Assembly: GCA_035295745.1 (NCBI GenBank)
Contig: DATGIL010000034.1
Location: 1-64,000, forward strand
DNA length: 64,000 bases
Origin: JAIQFL01 sp035295745
Lineage (GTDB): Bacteria > Acidobacteriota > Terriglobia > Bryobacterales > Bryobacteraceae
Direction of reading: 5' to 3'
Both the position numbers and the translations under genes were made by a program. Each line of letters opens with the position of its first letter. Positions within the stretch are counted from its first letter, which is position 1. Shown here piece by piece: positions 34,537-43,540 of the stretch. Under the pieces are notes generated by a model. It ran no database searches. It was not told the origin of the DNA and saw only the letters and a list, made by a program, of their open reading frames with translations.

Positions 34537-37176
34537 TTACTCGGCGCGCAGCGTGACTGCCGGGTCCACCCGAGCCGCGCGCCATGCGGGCAACCAGCAG
34601 GCTCCTGCCGCCACGATCACCAGCAGTCCGATGACCGCGCCGTGCGTGAAAAGATCGAACTGCGAAATGCCGAACAGTAGCGACGCCAGAACGCGGCTGG
34701 TCCACGTGGTGCAAACCAATCCGATCGCCACACCCAAGCCGGTGAGCGCCAGTCCCTGCCGCAATACCAATGCCAGAATGCTGCCTCGCGATGCGCCCAA
34801 AGCCGCCCGCACCCCGATTTCCCGAGTCCTCTCGGCCACACCGGCGGAGAGCACGCCGTAGATTCCCGTTGCCGCCAGTATTAAAGCGGCCAGAGCAAAG
34901 GCCTCAAACACGATCATCACAAACCGCCGCTCGGACTCCGAGCGGATCAGCAGTTCGTGCATGCTGCCGACACGTTCGATCGGCTGATCCTTGTCCACGG
35001 ACCAGATCGCGTTTTTGATAGAAGGAGGCAACGCCGAGACGTCATCTCGCAGGCGGGCCACCAACCACATCGTATTGTCGGCAAACCACGACTGCCCGGA
35101 GGTCAGATAGACCGCTTCGGGCCGGCTTTCTGCCAGAGAGGTCTGCTTCACGTCCCCCACAACGCCTACAACGGTATAGTAAGGCCGCGCCGTTGGGCCC
35201 ACGTGAATCCGCTTTCCCAAGGGCTCCTGCCCGCGAAAGCGGCTCTGCGCCAGCGATTCGCTGATGACCACTACCCACGGCGCCCCCGCGACATCACGTT
35301 CGTTCAGGTAGCGGCCGCGACGCAGCGCCAACCCCATGGCTTCAAAGTAGCCGGGAGTCACGGCGTACCGGTAAGCCGCGCTGCCATCTCCGTTCTCAGG
35401 AGTCACGCCGTACGCTCCATCCGGCTCGCCGCTCAACGGGAGCAGGCTGGTGTAAGCCGCCTGCGCCACACCGGGCACGCGCCGCACCGCGTCGACTGAC
35501 TGGGCGAAGAACCGCCGCGCCGCGTCATCGTCAGCGAAACGATGGCCGGTCTCCTGCACCTGCATCGCCAGCAGGTGCGCCGCGTCGAAACCCACCGGCA
35601 CGGAGAGAAGTTGGTCGAAACTCCTGAGCAGCAAGCCCGCACTCAACAGCAGCATCATCGCGAGCGCAACTTCGCTGATTACCAGTACACGTCGTGTCAT
35701 CTGGTGTCCGCCGGAGGCTCGGCGGGAGCCTCGCTGCAGACCGGCAGAGAATCCGTTGCGGCTCACTTGCCACGCGGGAATCAGCCCCGCCACGACGCCG
35801 ACCAGGGTTGTGATAGCAAGCGCGAATCCGAAGACCTGCGCATTGATCGAGATGGCACTGAGGCGCGGCAATCCCGAAGGGCTGATGGCGATCAGCAGGC
35901 GAACGCCGAACCCGGCCGCCGCCACGCCCAAAGCGCCGCCCAACATGGAAAGCAGCAGGCCTTCGGTGACCAGTTGGCGAATGAGCCTCGAGCGGCCCGC
36001 GCCAAGCGCTGCCCTCATCGCGAACTCACCGTGCCGCTGTGCGCCCCGTGCCAGCAGAAGGCTCGTTACGTTCACCGAGGCGATCAGCAACAGAATCAGA
36101 ACCGCGGCCAGCACCGCCAGCATCGCCGGCCTGATGCCGCGTGTGACCTCATCCTGCAGGGACGCAGCCCCAAGTCCGGATTCGAGGGCTGCCCAGCGGG
36201 GCCGGGGAAACTCCGGCACCGGGTGCAACGCGATGGCGCGAAGGTCCTGGCTGGCCTCTTGCTCCGTCACGCCGGGCCGCGCCCGGCCCAGCATCTTTAA
36301 ATGCTTGCCCCATTCCCGCGTGTTCGAATTGGTGATGTTGCGTGCGTCGTACTGCAGCGCTGTCCAGATCTCCGCCGACGGAAGCATCACGTTCTCGAAG
36401 AATGCCGGCATGACGCCGATCACGGTGTAGAGGTTGTCGTCGAGAGTGATCTGGCGGCCGATGATGGTGCGGTCCGCACCGAAGCGGCGGCGCCACAAAT
36501 GATCGCTGAGGATGGCTACGCGGGGACCGTGGACTTGATCCTCGGACTCCTCAAAGGTCCGCCCGAGCGCCGGCGCCACGCCGAGTACCCGAGACCAATT
36601 CCAACTCACGCTTTGCCCGTCCAGCCGTTCGGGCAGAGAGGAGCCTGTCATGGCCGGCTGCCAGGGCCTCATCACAGTGACGGCGTCGAAAGCGCGCGTG
36701 CGGGCCGCCACCTCGCGATAAGTGTGGAAGGCCACATCGGGGCGAGCGGTGCCCGAAAGGTCCGAGATCATGAACAGACGCGATGCCGCCGGGTAGGGCA
36801 GCGGCTCGAACAGAATCGGATTCACGGCGCTGAAAATGGCAGTGCTGGCGCCGATTCCGAGCCCGAGGGTCAGCACGCCGACGGCAGCGAAGGTCGGGTT
36901 GGCGCGCAGTTGCCGCGCGGCATAGCGCAGGTCCGACATCAACACCGAGACCGCGTTTTCCCACCCGTACGACCGCACCTGCTCACGCGTCACGGTGACG
37001 TTGCCCAACTCCAACCGCGCTTCTCGCAGCGCTTCTTCGGGCGTCAGGCCGCGCTCCACCTTCGCGGCAGCAGATCGCTCGAGATAGTCCTGCACTTCGT
37101 CGGTGAGATCCTGGTCCGCCTCGGCTGGATGGAACAGTACACGCAGTCCGCGCGTCAAGTGGCGCTTGAGCGACAT
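34537..37176 (-). CDS. ADOP-type ABC transporter permease with N-terminal prefix domain
   Basis: 879 residues. Residues 1-75 are the soluble permease-prefix helices (DQDLTDEVQDYLERSAAAKV, LTPEEALREARLELGNV). Two MacB_PCD-FtsX modules follow: ANPTFAAVGVLTLGLGIGASTAIFSAVNPILFEPLPYP, RHGEFAMRAALGAGRSRLIRQL in the middle, and VAERTREIGVRAALGASRGSIL with DPAVTLRAE at the end. As an orphan duplicated permease it has no ATPase of its own. The start codon is 3 bp from the stop of padR, so both are one operon. Function in export or envelope remodelling is inferred from MacB relatives. Confidence 0.94.
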   Translation of the reverse strand: MSLKRHLTRGLRVLFHPAEADQDLTDEVQDYLERSAAAKVERGLTPEEALREARLELGNVTVTREQVRSYGWENAVSVLMSDLRYAARQLRANPTFAAVGVLTLGLGIGASTAIFSAVNPILFEPLPYPAASRLFMISDLSGTARPDVAFHTYREVAARTRAFDAVTVMRPWQPAMTGSSLPERLDGQSVSWNWSRVLGVAPALGRTFEESEDQVHGPRVAILSDHLWRRRFGADRTIIGRQITLDDNLYTVIGVMPAFFENVMLPSAEIWTALQYDARNITNSNTREWGKHLKMLGRARPGVTEQEASQDLRAIALHPVPEFPRPRWAALESGLGAASLQDEVTRGIRPAMLAVLAAVLILLLIASVNVTSLLLARGAQRHGEFAMRAALGAGRSRLIRQLVTEGLLLSMLGGALGVAAAGFGVRLLIAISPSGLPRLSAISINAQVFGFALAITTLVGVVAGLIPAWQVSRNGFSAGLQRGSRRASGGHQMTRRVLVISEVALAMMLLLSAGLLLRSFDQLLSVPVGFDAAHLLAMQVQETGHRFADDDAARRFFAQSVDAVRRVPGVAQAAYTSLLPLSGEPDGAYGVTPENGDGSAAYRYAVTPGYFEAMGLALRRGRYLNERDVAGAPWVVVISESLAQSRFRGQEPLGKRIHVGPTARPYYTVVGVVGDVKQTSLAESRPEAVYLTSGQSWFADNTMWLVARLRDDVSALPPSIKNAIWSVDKDQPIERVGSMHELLIRSESERRFVMIVFEAFALAALILAATGIYGVLSAGVAERTREIGVRAALGASRGSILALVLRQGLALTGLGVAIGLVCTTWTSRVLASLLFGISQFDLFTHGAVIGLLVIVAAGACWLPAWRAARVDPAVTLRAE

Positions 37177-37179
37177 TGC

Positions 37180-37515
37180 TTACGCCTCCGCTTTCAACAG
37201 GCGCGCGATTGCCGCGGCCCGGCGAGCCCAATCCGCAGTTTCGACCTCCAGTTGCTTCCGCCCGGCACGGGTTAGGGTGTAATACTTGGCGCGCCGCGAA
37301 TTGTCGCTCTGGCGCCACTCCGAGTCGAGCCATCCGGCGCGCTCCAGCCTCTGAAATGCAGTGAGCAGAGAGCCCGGATTCACTTTGAACACGCCGCGAG
37401 AGATCTGCTCAATGCGCCGCGCGATGCCGAAGCCGTGCATCGGCTCCAAACTGAGCGTCTTGAGGATCAGCATGTCGAGCGTGCCCTGAATCACGTCGGT
37501 GCCGTGTTCTTCCAT
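37180..37515 (-). CDS. PadR family transcriptional regulator
   Basis: 111 residues from the ATG at 37515: VIQGTLDMLILKTLSLEPMHGFGIARRI, NPGSLLTAFQRLERAGWLDSEW, and RRAKYYTLTRAGRKQL are textbook PadR. A longer upstream frame crosses a good promoter and is not used. The mRNA appears leaderless (TATTCT ends 7 nt before the ATG). It controls itself and the ADOP gene 3 bp downstream, by analogy with PadR-ADOP pairs in Acidobacteria. Confidence 0.94.
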   Translation of the reverse strand: MEEHGTDVIQGTLDMLILKTLSLEPMHGFGIARRIEQISRGVFKVNPGSLLTAFQRLERAGWLDSEWRQSDNSRRAKYYTLTRAGRKQLEVETADWARRAAAIARLLKAEA

Positions 37516-37522
37516 AGTCCGA

Positions 37523-37555
37523 AGAATACAGGTAGTCCTCTTGACTGTCAAGAGG
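37523..37555 (-). promoter_or_regulatory. padR promoter with 19-bp perfect palindrome over the -35
   Basis: On the minus strand TTGACA (37546-37551), a 17-bp spacer and TATTCT (37523-37528) form a strong sigma-70 promoter whose start point would fall at the padR ATG. CCTCTTGACAGTCAAGAGG (37537-37555) is a perfect palindrome covering the -35. The position is ideal for PadR autorepression and could also affect the divergent S9-fold gene, whose GTG is 10 bp away. Confidence 0.75.
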
Positions 37556-37564
37556 TAGCTGTCT

Positions 37565-39463
37565 GTGCGAGACTGGATCTGTTTGCGACAGACGATTGGT
37601 TTACTTCTTTTCTCTCTCGCGTCTACAAACGCGGCCCCGGCTCCGCGGCAGTCCTTCAACACGGAGGACTGGTGGGCCTGGCACTCCGCGAGCGAGCCGC
37701 GAATCGCGCCTGACGGCCAATGGGTGGTCTACGTAGAGTCCTGGAACGACCGCGCCAGCGACTCGCGTTTCTCCAATCTCTGGATGGCATCGACGGATGG
37801 CCGAACCCGCCGCCGTCTCACCGAAGGCAACTGGCGGGATTCGAGTCCGCGATGGTCGCCGGACGGATCTCAAATCGCCTGGCTCTCCGAGCGCGACGGA
37901 CGCACACAGATTCACGTCAAGCGCGTCGATTCGCCCCAGGAGAACGAGATCGCGACCACCGGACTCGCGCCGCTCAACATCGCCTGGTCGCCCGATGCGA
38001 GTGCGATTGCATTCCATGCGCGAGTGCCGGCCAAACCGGAGGCCGCCGCTTGGGCTCCGCCTGCGATCCTGGCGCGCCTGCAGCGTTCGCGAGAAGCCTA
38101 CTTCCATGTCTTCTCACTATCGATTCGCGACAAAACGGCCCCGCGCCAGCTTTCGCGCGGCGATCACGACCATTCCGGCGAACCCGCCTGGTCGGCCGAT
38201 GGGCAGTCCGTCCTGTCGGCGCGCGACGATGGGCAGGTCTGGGCACTCCCCATCGCGGGAGGAACTGAGAAGCAGGTGACCAAAGAGTCTGGCCGCAACG
38301 CTTTCCCGCTCCCTGCTTCTGATGGGAGCAAGATCGCCTGGATGTCCACCAGCGACAACCCCCAGTTTTACTCCGTGCGCAAACTGTACGTGATGAATGC
38401 CGACGGCAGCCGCGTGAAGATGCTGACCGGGCTCCTTGACCGTGATCCCGTGGATCTTCAATGGAGCTCCGATTGCCGGACGCTCTATTTCCTGGCCGAC
38501 GATGCCGGCTCGACGCACGTCTATGCGGCGCGTAACGATGGCACGGTGCGGCAGATTACCAGTGCTCCAGAGCGCCTGTCTGGTTTCACGCTGGCCGACA
38601 ACGGCCGCGCGGTCGTGGTGCGTAGCAGCGCCACCGAGGCGGGAGACGTTGTGACGTTTACGGTCGACCGGATTTCGCAGCCAGTCACCTTGGCCGCACC
38701 CAATGAGCAGTTGCTGGCCGAGCGGAACATCGGAGCGGTGGAGGAACTGCGGTTTGACTCGGCCGGCCAAAAGATACAGGCGTGGCTGGTAAAGCCACCT
38801 GGGTTCGACGCAGCGCGCAAATATCCGATGGTCCTCGATATCCGCGACGATCCCCGTTCCATGTACGGCGTCGACTTCAATCTGCGGGCTCAGATCCTGG
38901 CCTCGCGGGGCTTCGTCGTGCTGTGCGTCAATCCTCGCGGCACACCTGGTTACGGCGAGCTGTTTGGAAACCTGCTGCACAGCGCACTTCCCGGCGACGA
39001 CTTTGACGACCTGATGAAGGCTGTCGACCAGGCGGTATCGAAGGGATTCGTCGACTCGAATCGGATGGCGGTGCTCGGTGGTCTGCTCGCCGCGTGGACG
39101 ATCGGTCATACCGGACGATTTCAAGCGGCGGTGGCGCGGCATCCCGTGGCCGATTGGCTCACCGACGTGGCGACCGCCTCCGACGGGTCGCTTCGCGCGC
39201 GCGATTGGCGGGGAACACTTCCGTGGGACGATCCCGATCAGTACTGGAAGCATTCCCCTGTTTACTTCGCGAAGGCCATCAGGACTCCCACTTTGGTGTT
39301 GGCTGGGGACCCGGACCCGGAGAGCGACGAACTCTACTTTGCCCTGCAACATCTGAAAGTGGACTTCGCCCTGGTCCGAATCAAGCCGGCGGGCAAGCCG
39401 AGTGAGTGGGTCCTGGAGTTAGATGCTACTCTGGCCTGGCTGGCTCGACCAGCTACTCACTGA
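37565..39463 (+). CDS. S9-family (prolyl oligopeptidase) fold protein, likely inactive peptidase
   Basis: 632 residues: signal peptide (about 1-24), TolB-like propeller (about 35-370; SPRWSPDGSQIAWLS, SADGQSVLSARDDGQVWAL), then an alpha/beta-hydrolase domain (YPMVLDIRDDPRSMYG, CVNPRGTPGYGELFGN, DFDDLMKAVDQAV, FVDSNRMAVLGG). The nucleophile elbow, normally GGSYGG, reads GGLLAA (505-510), so the catalytic Ser is Leu507. The C-terminal EGHG-type His motif is also missing (IKPAGKPSEW). GTG start at 37565. Propeller and fold are intact over the full length, which argues for a kept non-catalytic role rather than decay. It is divergent from padR. Confidence 0.85.
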   Translation: MRDWICLRQTIGLLLFSLASTNAAPAPRQSFNTEDWWAWHSASEPRIAPDGQWVVYVESWNDRASDSRFSNLWMASTDGRTRRRLTEGNWRDSSPRWSPDGSQIAWLSERDGRTQIHVKRVDSPQENEIATTGLAPLNIAWSPDASAIAFHARVPAKPEAAAWAPPAILARLQRSREAYFHVFSLSIRDKTAPRQLSRGDHDHSGEPAWSADGQSVLSARDDGQVWALPIAGGTEKQVTKESGRNAFPLPASDGSKIAWMSTSDNPQFYSVRKLYVMNADGSRVKMLTGLLDRDPVDLQWSSDCRTLYFLADDAGSTHVYAARNDGTVRQITSAPERLSGFTLADNGRAVVVRSSATEAGDVVTFTVDRISQPVTLAAPNEQLLAERNIGAVEELRFDSAGQKIQAWLVKPPGFDAARKYPMVLDIRDDPRSMYGVDFNLRAQILASRGFVVLCVNPRGTPGYGELFGNLLHSALPGDDFDDLMKAVDQAVSKGFVDSNRMAVLGGLLAAWTIGHTGRFQAAVARHPVADWLTDVATASDGSLRARDWRGTLPWDDPDQYWKHSPVYFAKAIRTPTLVLAGDPDPESDELYFALQHLKVDFALVRIKPAGKPSEWVLELDATLAWLARPATH

Positions 39464-39861
39464 GTCATCAATCCGACGCGTTCCGCACCCGCGCCTTTGG
39501 CAAGATCGATCACTTGGGCGATCTCCTGGTATTCCAGGTCCTTCTCCCCACGCACGAAGACCACTCGGGAACTGGCTTTGCGATATATCGCCGTCAGCCG
39601 AGTCTGCAGTGCCGCCAGGTCGACCGACTCAGAATTCAGGCGTATGGAGTGATTGGCGGACACAGAAATGACGATGTCGTGCGATTCGCTCGCGGGTGTG
39701 TCATTGGTCTGGCTTGCCTGCGGTACGAGAGTGTTCAATCCATGCGATGTAGTGGGAGTGATGACCATGAAGATGATGATCAGCACGAGCAGAACATCGA
39801 TCATGGGAGTTACATTCATGTCGCATTTCTCACGAGTATTTCCTCCGAGTGACATTCCCAT
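39457..39861 (-). CDS. ExbD/TolR family biopolymer transport protein
   Basis: 134 residues from the ATG at 39861 (GAGGTG site). One transmembrane helix (about 18-36, NVTPMIDVLLVLIIIFMVITP) with the proton-path Asp of ExbD (MIDVLLVLIIIF) and a periplasmic domain ending DLAKGAGAERVGLMT. With ExbB and TonB it would energise outer-membrane receptors such as the Oar-like one at 57616. No exbB or tonB is adjacent. Its stop overlaps the convergent S9-fold gene by 7 bp. Confidence 0.92.
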   Translation of the reverse strand: MGMSLGGNTREKCDMNVTPMIDVLLVLIIIFMVITPTTSHGLNTLVPQASQTNDTPASESHDIVISVSANHSIRLNSESVDLAALQTRLTAIYRKASSRVVFVRGEKDLEYQEIAQVIDLAKGAGAERVGLMTQ

Positions 39862-40031
39862 AACTTGCACCTCGTGAGATTGGACACTGCCTGACCGCGA
39901 AAGTTCCAACCGAGCCGCAAGCGGATGTCGGCGATTCAACGTGTAACCAGAAGCATGTTGGGTAATGTGGCTTCCTGGGCGCCAGTCGTCCCACTTGTTT
40001 CATCTTCTGGAGCAGTCGCGCGATCCCGCGT

Positions 40032-42911
40032 TTACCGCGAGGGGTTCATCTGGCCCATCCACAAGTTCGCGTCGCGGATGGCCTCCGTGAAATAGAGCCT
40101 CTGGCCGTCGGGGGTGAACTGCAACTCGTAGATCTGGTTGGGCGCCACGGAAAACAGCTTTTTTTCGCGTTGCGAATCCAAATCGTAGAGGTAGCACGCG
40201 GCATCGCGCGTGTAGATGAACTGCCGGTTACTGCCGGGAACCCAAATCGGGCGGTCCCCAGCAATTCTCAGACGTTCGGGCTTGCCGCTCGCCAGGGAAT
40301 AACGGACGATTGAGTTGAAATTCTCGTAGACCCATCCAATCAAGACATCGTTCACCGGGGGGCCGAGAAAGATGAAATTTCCATGCTCGCCTGCAAACCC
40401 CGGGAGGCCGGGTGGATCGACCAGCCGCAAACCCGCGCGCGCATCGAGAATCGACGGTCCTCCTACCTGGCGGCTCGCCAGGATCCGGCTTCCGCGGTCC
40501 ATCCAGGTAGATGCCTGCATCTCGTGACCGGCGGTTGAGACCGCCGTCATCTGGCGGAGGCCGCTGCCGTCGGGATGAATCAGCCACACGTCGTACAGTC
40601 CGCCACGATTCGAATAGAACAGGATCTCATCTCCGTTGGGCGACCACTGAGGCGCCCGGTTCAGCCCGCCACCCACCAGCCGGCGTCGTCCGCTGCCATC
40701 GATCCTGGAAATCCAGAGGTCTTCGTGCGGATCTCCTACGGTGTCGTAAACGATCTGCGTTCCATCCGGCGAAAACGAGAAGTTGGTGATGTCGCTGAGC
40801 GCGGCCCAGGTTTGCTCCGGCTCACCCGCGGTATCCATCCTGGCCCGGTCGAAAGCGATGGAAAAGAGCGCGACGCGGCGCTCGGCCTGGGAAAAGATGA
40901 ATCGCTTTCCATTCGCGGCCCAATTCAACGACCGGACGTAGGATGACGGCATGACGAACGGCTGCGGCTCTCCACGGCTCGCTCCGGTGCGCTCATTGAT
41001 ACTCACCCGCCAGACATTCATCGATCCACCGCGATCGCTGAGGAAGTACAGTTCCTCTCCGCTGGGCGACCAGACCGGATTCCAATCCAAGGCCAGATCG
41101 TCGGTGACTTTCACCGGGGCGCCCCCGTCCGCTGCGACCGTGCAGATATCCCGCTGGCCTCCGCGAGTCACGCCCCAGTAAGCGATCCGGTAGCCGTGGG
41201 GCGACCAATTGGGCTGTACGGCATCACCGGTGGCGAGGTCCCGATGCGCGCCGGAGACGAGGTTGATCACATGCAATCGCGAAGCCGGCGCGCCGCGCTC
41301 GCTGGGGGCGACAAACGTATCGTCCGAGTACACGATCGACTTACCGTCGGGAGACCAGGCGGGCAGATGGCCCCGGGAGGCGATTCGGGTCGGATTCTCG
41401 CCGGTGCTTTCCATGACGAACAGGCCGCCGCCACCGCGCTCGGAGCGAAATGCAACCCGCAAACCGTCGCTCGACAGTGCCGGTTCGCTATCATCATCCG
41501 GCGAATCCGCCGTCAGGTTCACCGCTGCGTTGCCGCCGGTGCGTTGCAGATAGATGTCCCACTTTCCCCGAGCCGCGTCGGCATACAGGAACCGGTCGCC
41601 GTCCGGAGTGAGGCTGGGATAGAGTTCCTCGGCCGGCGAGTCGGTCAATCGGGTGAACTGCCCCGCCAGCGTGGGTGCCGGCGAACGCGTAAGAAACCAG
41701 CCGGCCGCGCATGCCATGGCTACGAGGGCGGCAAGGATGGCGGCGAGGCCCCACGCTCGCCGAATCCGCGCCGGTGCGGGAATGGGCGCACTTGCAGGCA
41801 GCGCAGGCGCGATCGCTTGCGGTTGCGATCTTTGCGCCAGCACTTTCAATGCGGAGCGCAGGTCATTGGCGGTTTGCACGCGAAGCTCGGGATCTTTTTC
41901 GAGCGTCCGCATAATCAAGGCGTCCAGTTCCGTCGCCAGCGAAGGCCGCGGGACCGATGGATGCACCGGAGTCTGGTTTACGATGGCGGCGAGCACGGCG
42001 GCGTCGCTCGGACCGGTGAATGGACGCACTCCAGTCGCCAATTCGTACAGCGTTACTCCCAGGCTGAAGATGTCGCTTTGAGGCGATGCGGGTTTGCCCA
42101 AAACCTGCTCGGGCGCCAGATAATGCACTGTCCCCGCAATCACCCCCGGGATGCTCTGGAACGCCGGCACCGCATTGACAGTGTCCAGACCACTGGCAGC
42201 AAGGGGATGAGCCGCTTTCGCCAGTCCGAAATCGAGTACTTTGACGAGGCCGTCTGCCCTCACCATCACGTTCTCCGGCTTAATGTCGCGGTGCACGACG
42301 CCGGCCTGGTGCGCGGCGGCCAACGCCGAACAGGTTTGGATGGCGATGTCCAGGAAGAAACGCAGGTCTATCGTCCGGCCGTCGATCAGTTGCCGGAGGG
42401 TCTTCCCCTCCACCAGTTCAGTGGCGATATAACAGCGGCCCTGCTCGAACTCAGCGTCGTAGATGGAGACGATGTTCGGATGATTGAGCAGTGAGATCAC
42501 CCGCGCTTCCTGCCGGAATCGGGCGATGCGGTCGGAATCGCCGAAAAACGCAGGCGGCAAAAACTTGATCGCTACTTTTCTTCCCAGGCGAGTATCGAGT
42601 GCCTCATAAACCGTTCCCATGCCGCCGCCCCCGATCTGTCCGCCAATGGAGTAGACTCCCAACCGGGTTCCGCTGACCGGTGGGCTGGCGGCGGCCCGCT
42701 CCGCGATCCGATTCGCGGCCTCCTCAACGGCGGGTCTGTCCAGGAACGACACTGGAGCCTGCCGCTCGGCGTCCAGGAGTCCTGCAACATACTGCCGCAG
42801 CTCATGGTCCGATCCGCAGGCGACATCGAGATAATCCTGCTGGCGATCGACGGGAAGCCCGGCCAGCTTGTCAAACAGTTCGCCGGCGCGTCGATGTTTT
42901 TCCGGGGTCAC
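40032..42911 (-). CDS. Ser/Thr protein kinase with transmembrane helix and PD40 propeller
   Basis: 959 residues from a GTG at 42911 (TPEKHRRAGELFDKLAGLP, the common N-terminus of these kinases). This GTG overlaps the sigma-factor stop as GTGA; a longer start at 42959 would overlap by 52 bp. Kinase domain (about 80-345): GGGGMGTVYEA, VAIKFL, HRDIKPENVM, DFGLAKA, and APEQ. A transmembrane helix (about 392-414) leads to an extracytoplasmic TolB/PD40 propeller (TPDGDRFLYADAARGKW, SPDGKSIVYSDDT, SPNGDEILFYSNRGG). The kinase is cytoplasmic and presumably signals ligand binding by the propeller. Coupled to the sigma factor, so the pair probably forms one regulatory unit. Confidence 0.93.
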   Translation of the reverse strand: MTPEKHRRAGELFDKLAGLPVDRQQDYLDVACGSDHELRQYVAGLLDAERQAPVSFLDRPAVEEAANRIAERAAASPPVSGTRLGVYSIGGQIGGGGMGTVYEALDTRLGRKVAIKFLPPAFFGDSDRIARFRQEARVISLLNHPNIVSIYDAEFEQGRCYIATELVEGKTLRQLIDGRTIDLRFFLDIAIQTCSALAAAHQAGVVHRDIKPENVMVRADGLVKVLDFGLAKAAHPLAASGLDTVNAVPAFQSIPGVIAGTVHYLAPEQVLGKPASPQSDIFSLGVTLYELATGVRPFTGPSDAAVLAAIVNQTPVHPSVPRPSLATELDALIMRTLEKDPELRVQTANDLRSALKVLAQRSQPQAIAPALPASAPIPAPARIRRAWGLAAILAALVAMACAAGWFLTRSPAPTLAGQFTRLTDSPAEELYPSLTPDGDRFLYADAARGKWDIYLQRTGGNAAVNLTADSPDDDSEPALSSDGLRVAFRSERGGGGLFVMESTGENPTRIASRGHLPAWSPDGKSIVYSDDTFVAPSERGAPASRLHVINLVSGAHRDLATGDAVQPNWSPHGYRIAYWGVTRGGQRDICTVAADGGAPVKVTDDLALDWNPVWSPSGEELYFLSDRGGSMNVWRVSINERTGASRGEPQPFVMPSSYVRSLNWAANGKRFIFSQAERRVALFSIAFDRARMDTAGEPEQTWAALSDITNFSFSPDGTQIVYDTVGDPHEDLWISRIDGSGRRRLVGGGLNRAPQWSPNGDEILFYSNRGGLYDVWLIHPDGSGLRQMTAVSTAGHEMQASTWMDRGSRILASRQVGGPSILDARAGLRLVDPPGLPGFAGEHGNFIFLGPPVNDVLIGWVYENFNSIVRYSLASGKPERLRIAGDRPIWVPGSNRQFIYTRDAACYLYDLDSQREKKLFSVAPNQIYELQFTPDGQRLYFTEAIRDANLWMGQMNPSR

Positions 42912-43501
42912 GGCTGCGCGCTCAACGAATGAAAAAGGAATGCGCGGGCGAGTCGCCATTCGCGCAGCACCGTTCGCTCGGAGATGGCGAGAATGCGGGC
43001 GATTTCGCCGTTTTCCAGGCCGCCAAAGAAGCGCAACTCGACTACCTGGGCCTGCGTCCGGTCGAGCGCCTCCAACCGGGTCAAAGCCTCATCGATAGCA
43101 ATCATGTACTCCAGCGAAACAGATGGCTGCGGCTTGGAGAGCTCGTCCAACTCGAAAACCTTCACCTGCGCATCCCGTCCGCCCCGTTTTCGCGCCTCTT
43201 CGGCGCGCGCGAAATCGACCAGGACCTGGCGCATGAGGCGCGCCGCCGCGGCAAAGAACTGACGCCGGTTCTCCCACCCACCGCCTCCACTGCCCATGAG
43301 GCGGACGAACGCCTCGTTCACCAGGGCGGATGGCTGGAGAACATGCCCTGGCCGTTCCCCCGCCATTTGGAGGTGCGCCAGCCGGTGCAATTCGGAATAA
43401 ACGATCGGCGTCAATCGTTCCAGTGCCGACGTGTCACCGAAGCTCCATGCTTGTAGCAGCGCCGTCAGGCAAGGCTGCGCAGTTTCGGGCCGGTTGTTCA
43501 T
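42908..43501 (-). CDS. ECF-type RNA polymerase sigma factor
   Basis: 197 residues from the ATG at 43501. Sigma2: LERLTPIVYSELHRLAHLQM, LQPSALVNEAFVRLM, RRQFFAAAARLMRQVLVDFARA. Sigma4: LTRLEALDRTQAQVVELRFFGGLENGEIARILAISERTVLREWRLARAFL. This is the TIGR02999-like ECF group that in Acidobacteria and Planctomycetes is paired with Ser/Thr kinases rather than anti-sigma factors. The stop overlaps the kinase start (GTGA), indicating translational coupling, and phosphorylation control is likely by analogy. Confidence 0.93.
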   Translation of the reverse strand: MNNRPETAQPCLTALLQAWSFGDTSALERLTPIVYSELHRLAHLQMAGERPGHVLQPSALVNEAFVRLMGSGGGGWENRRQFFAAAARLMRQVLVDFARAEEARKRGGRDAQVKVFELDELSKPQPSVSLEYMIAIDEALTRLEALDRTQAQVVELRFFGGLENGEIARILAISERTVLREWRLARAFLFHSLSAQP

Positions 43502-43540
43502 TCCCCTTGTGCGCCCGGTTCTCCAGGCGCTATGTAACAA

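Noticed and set aside
41196..42494. Plus-strand open frame of 432 residues
   Set aside because: Antisense to the Ser/Thr kinase, whose catalytic motifs are unmistakable.
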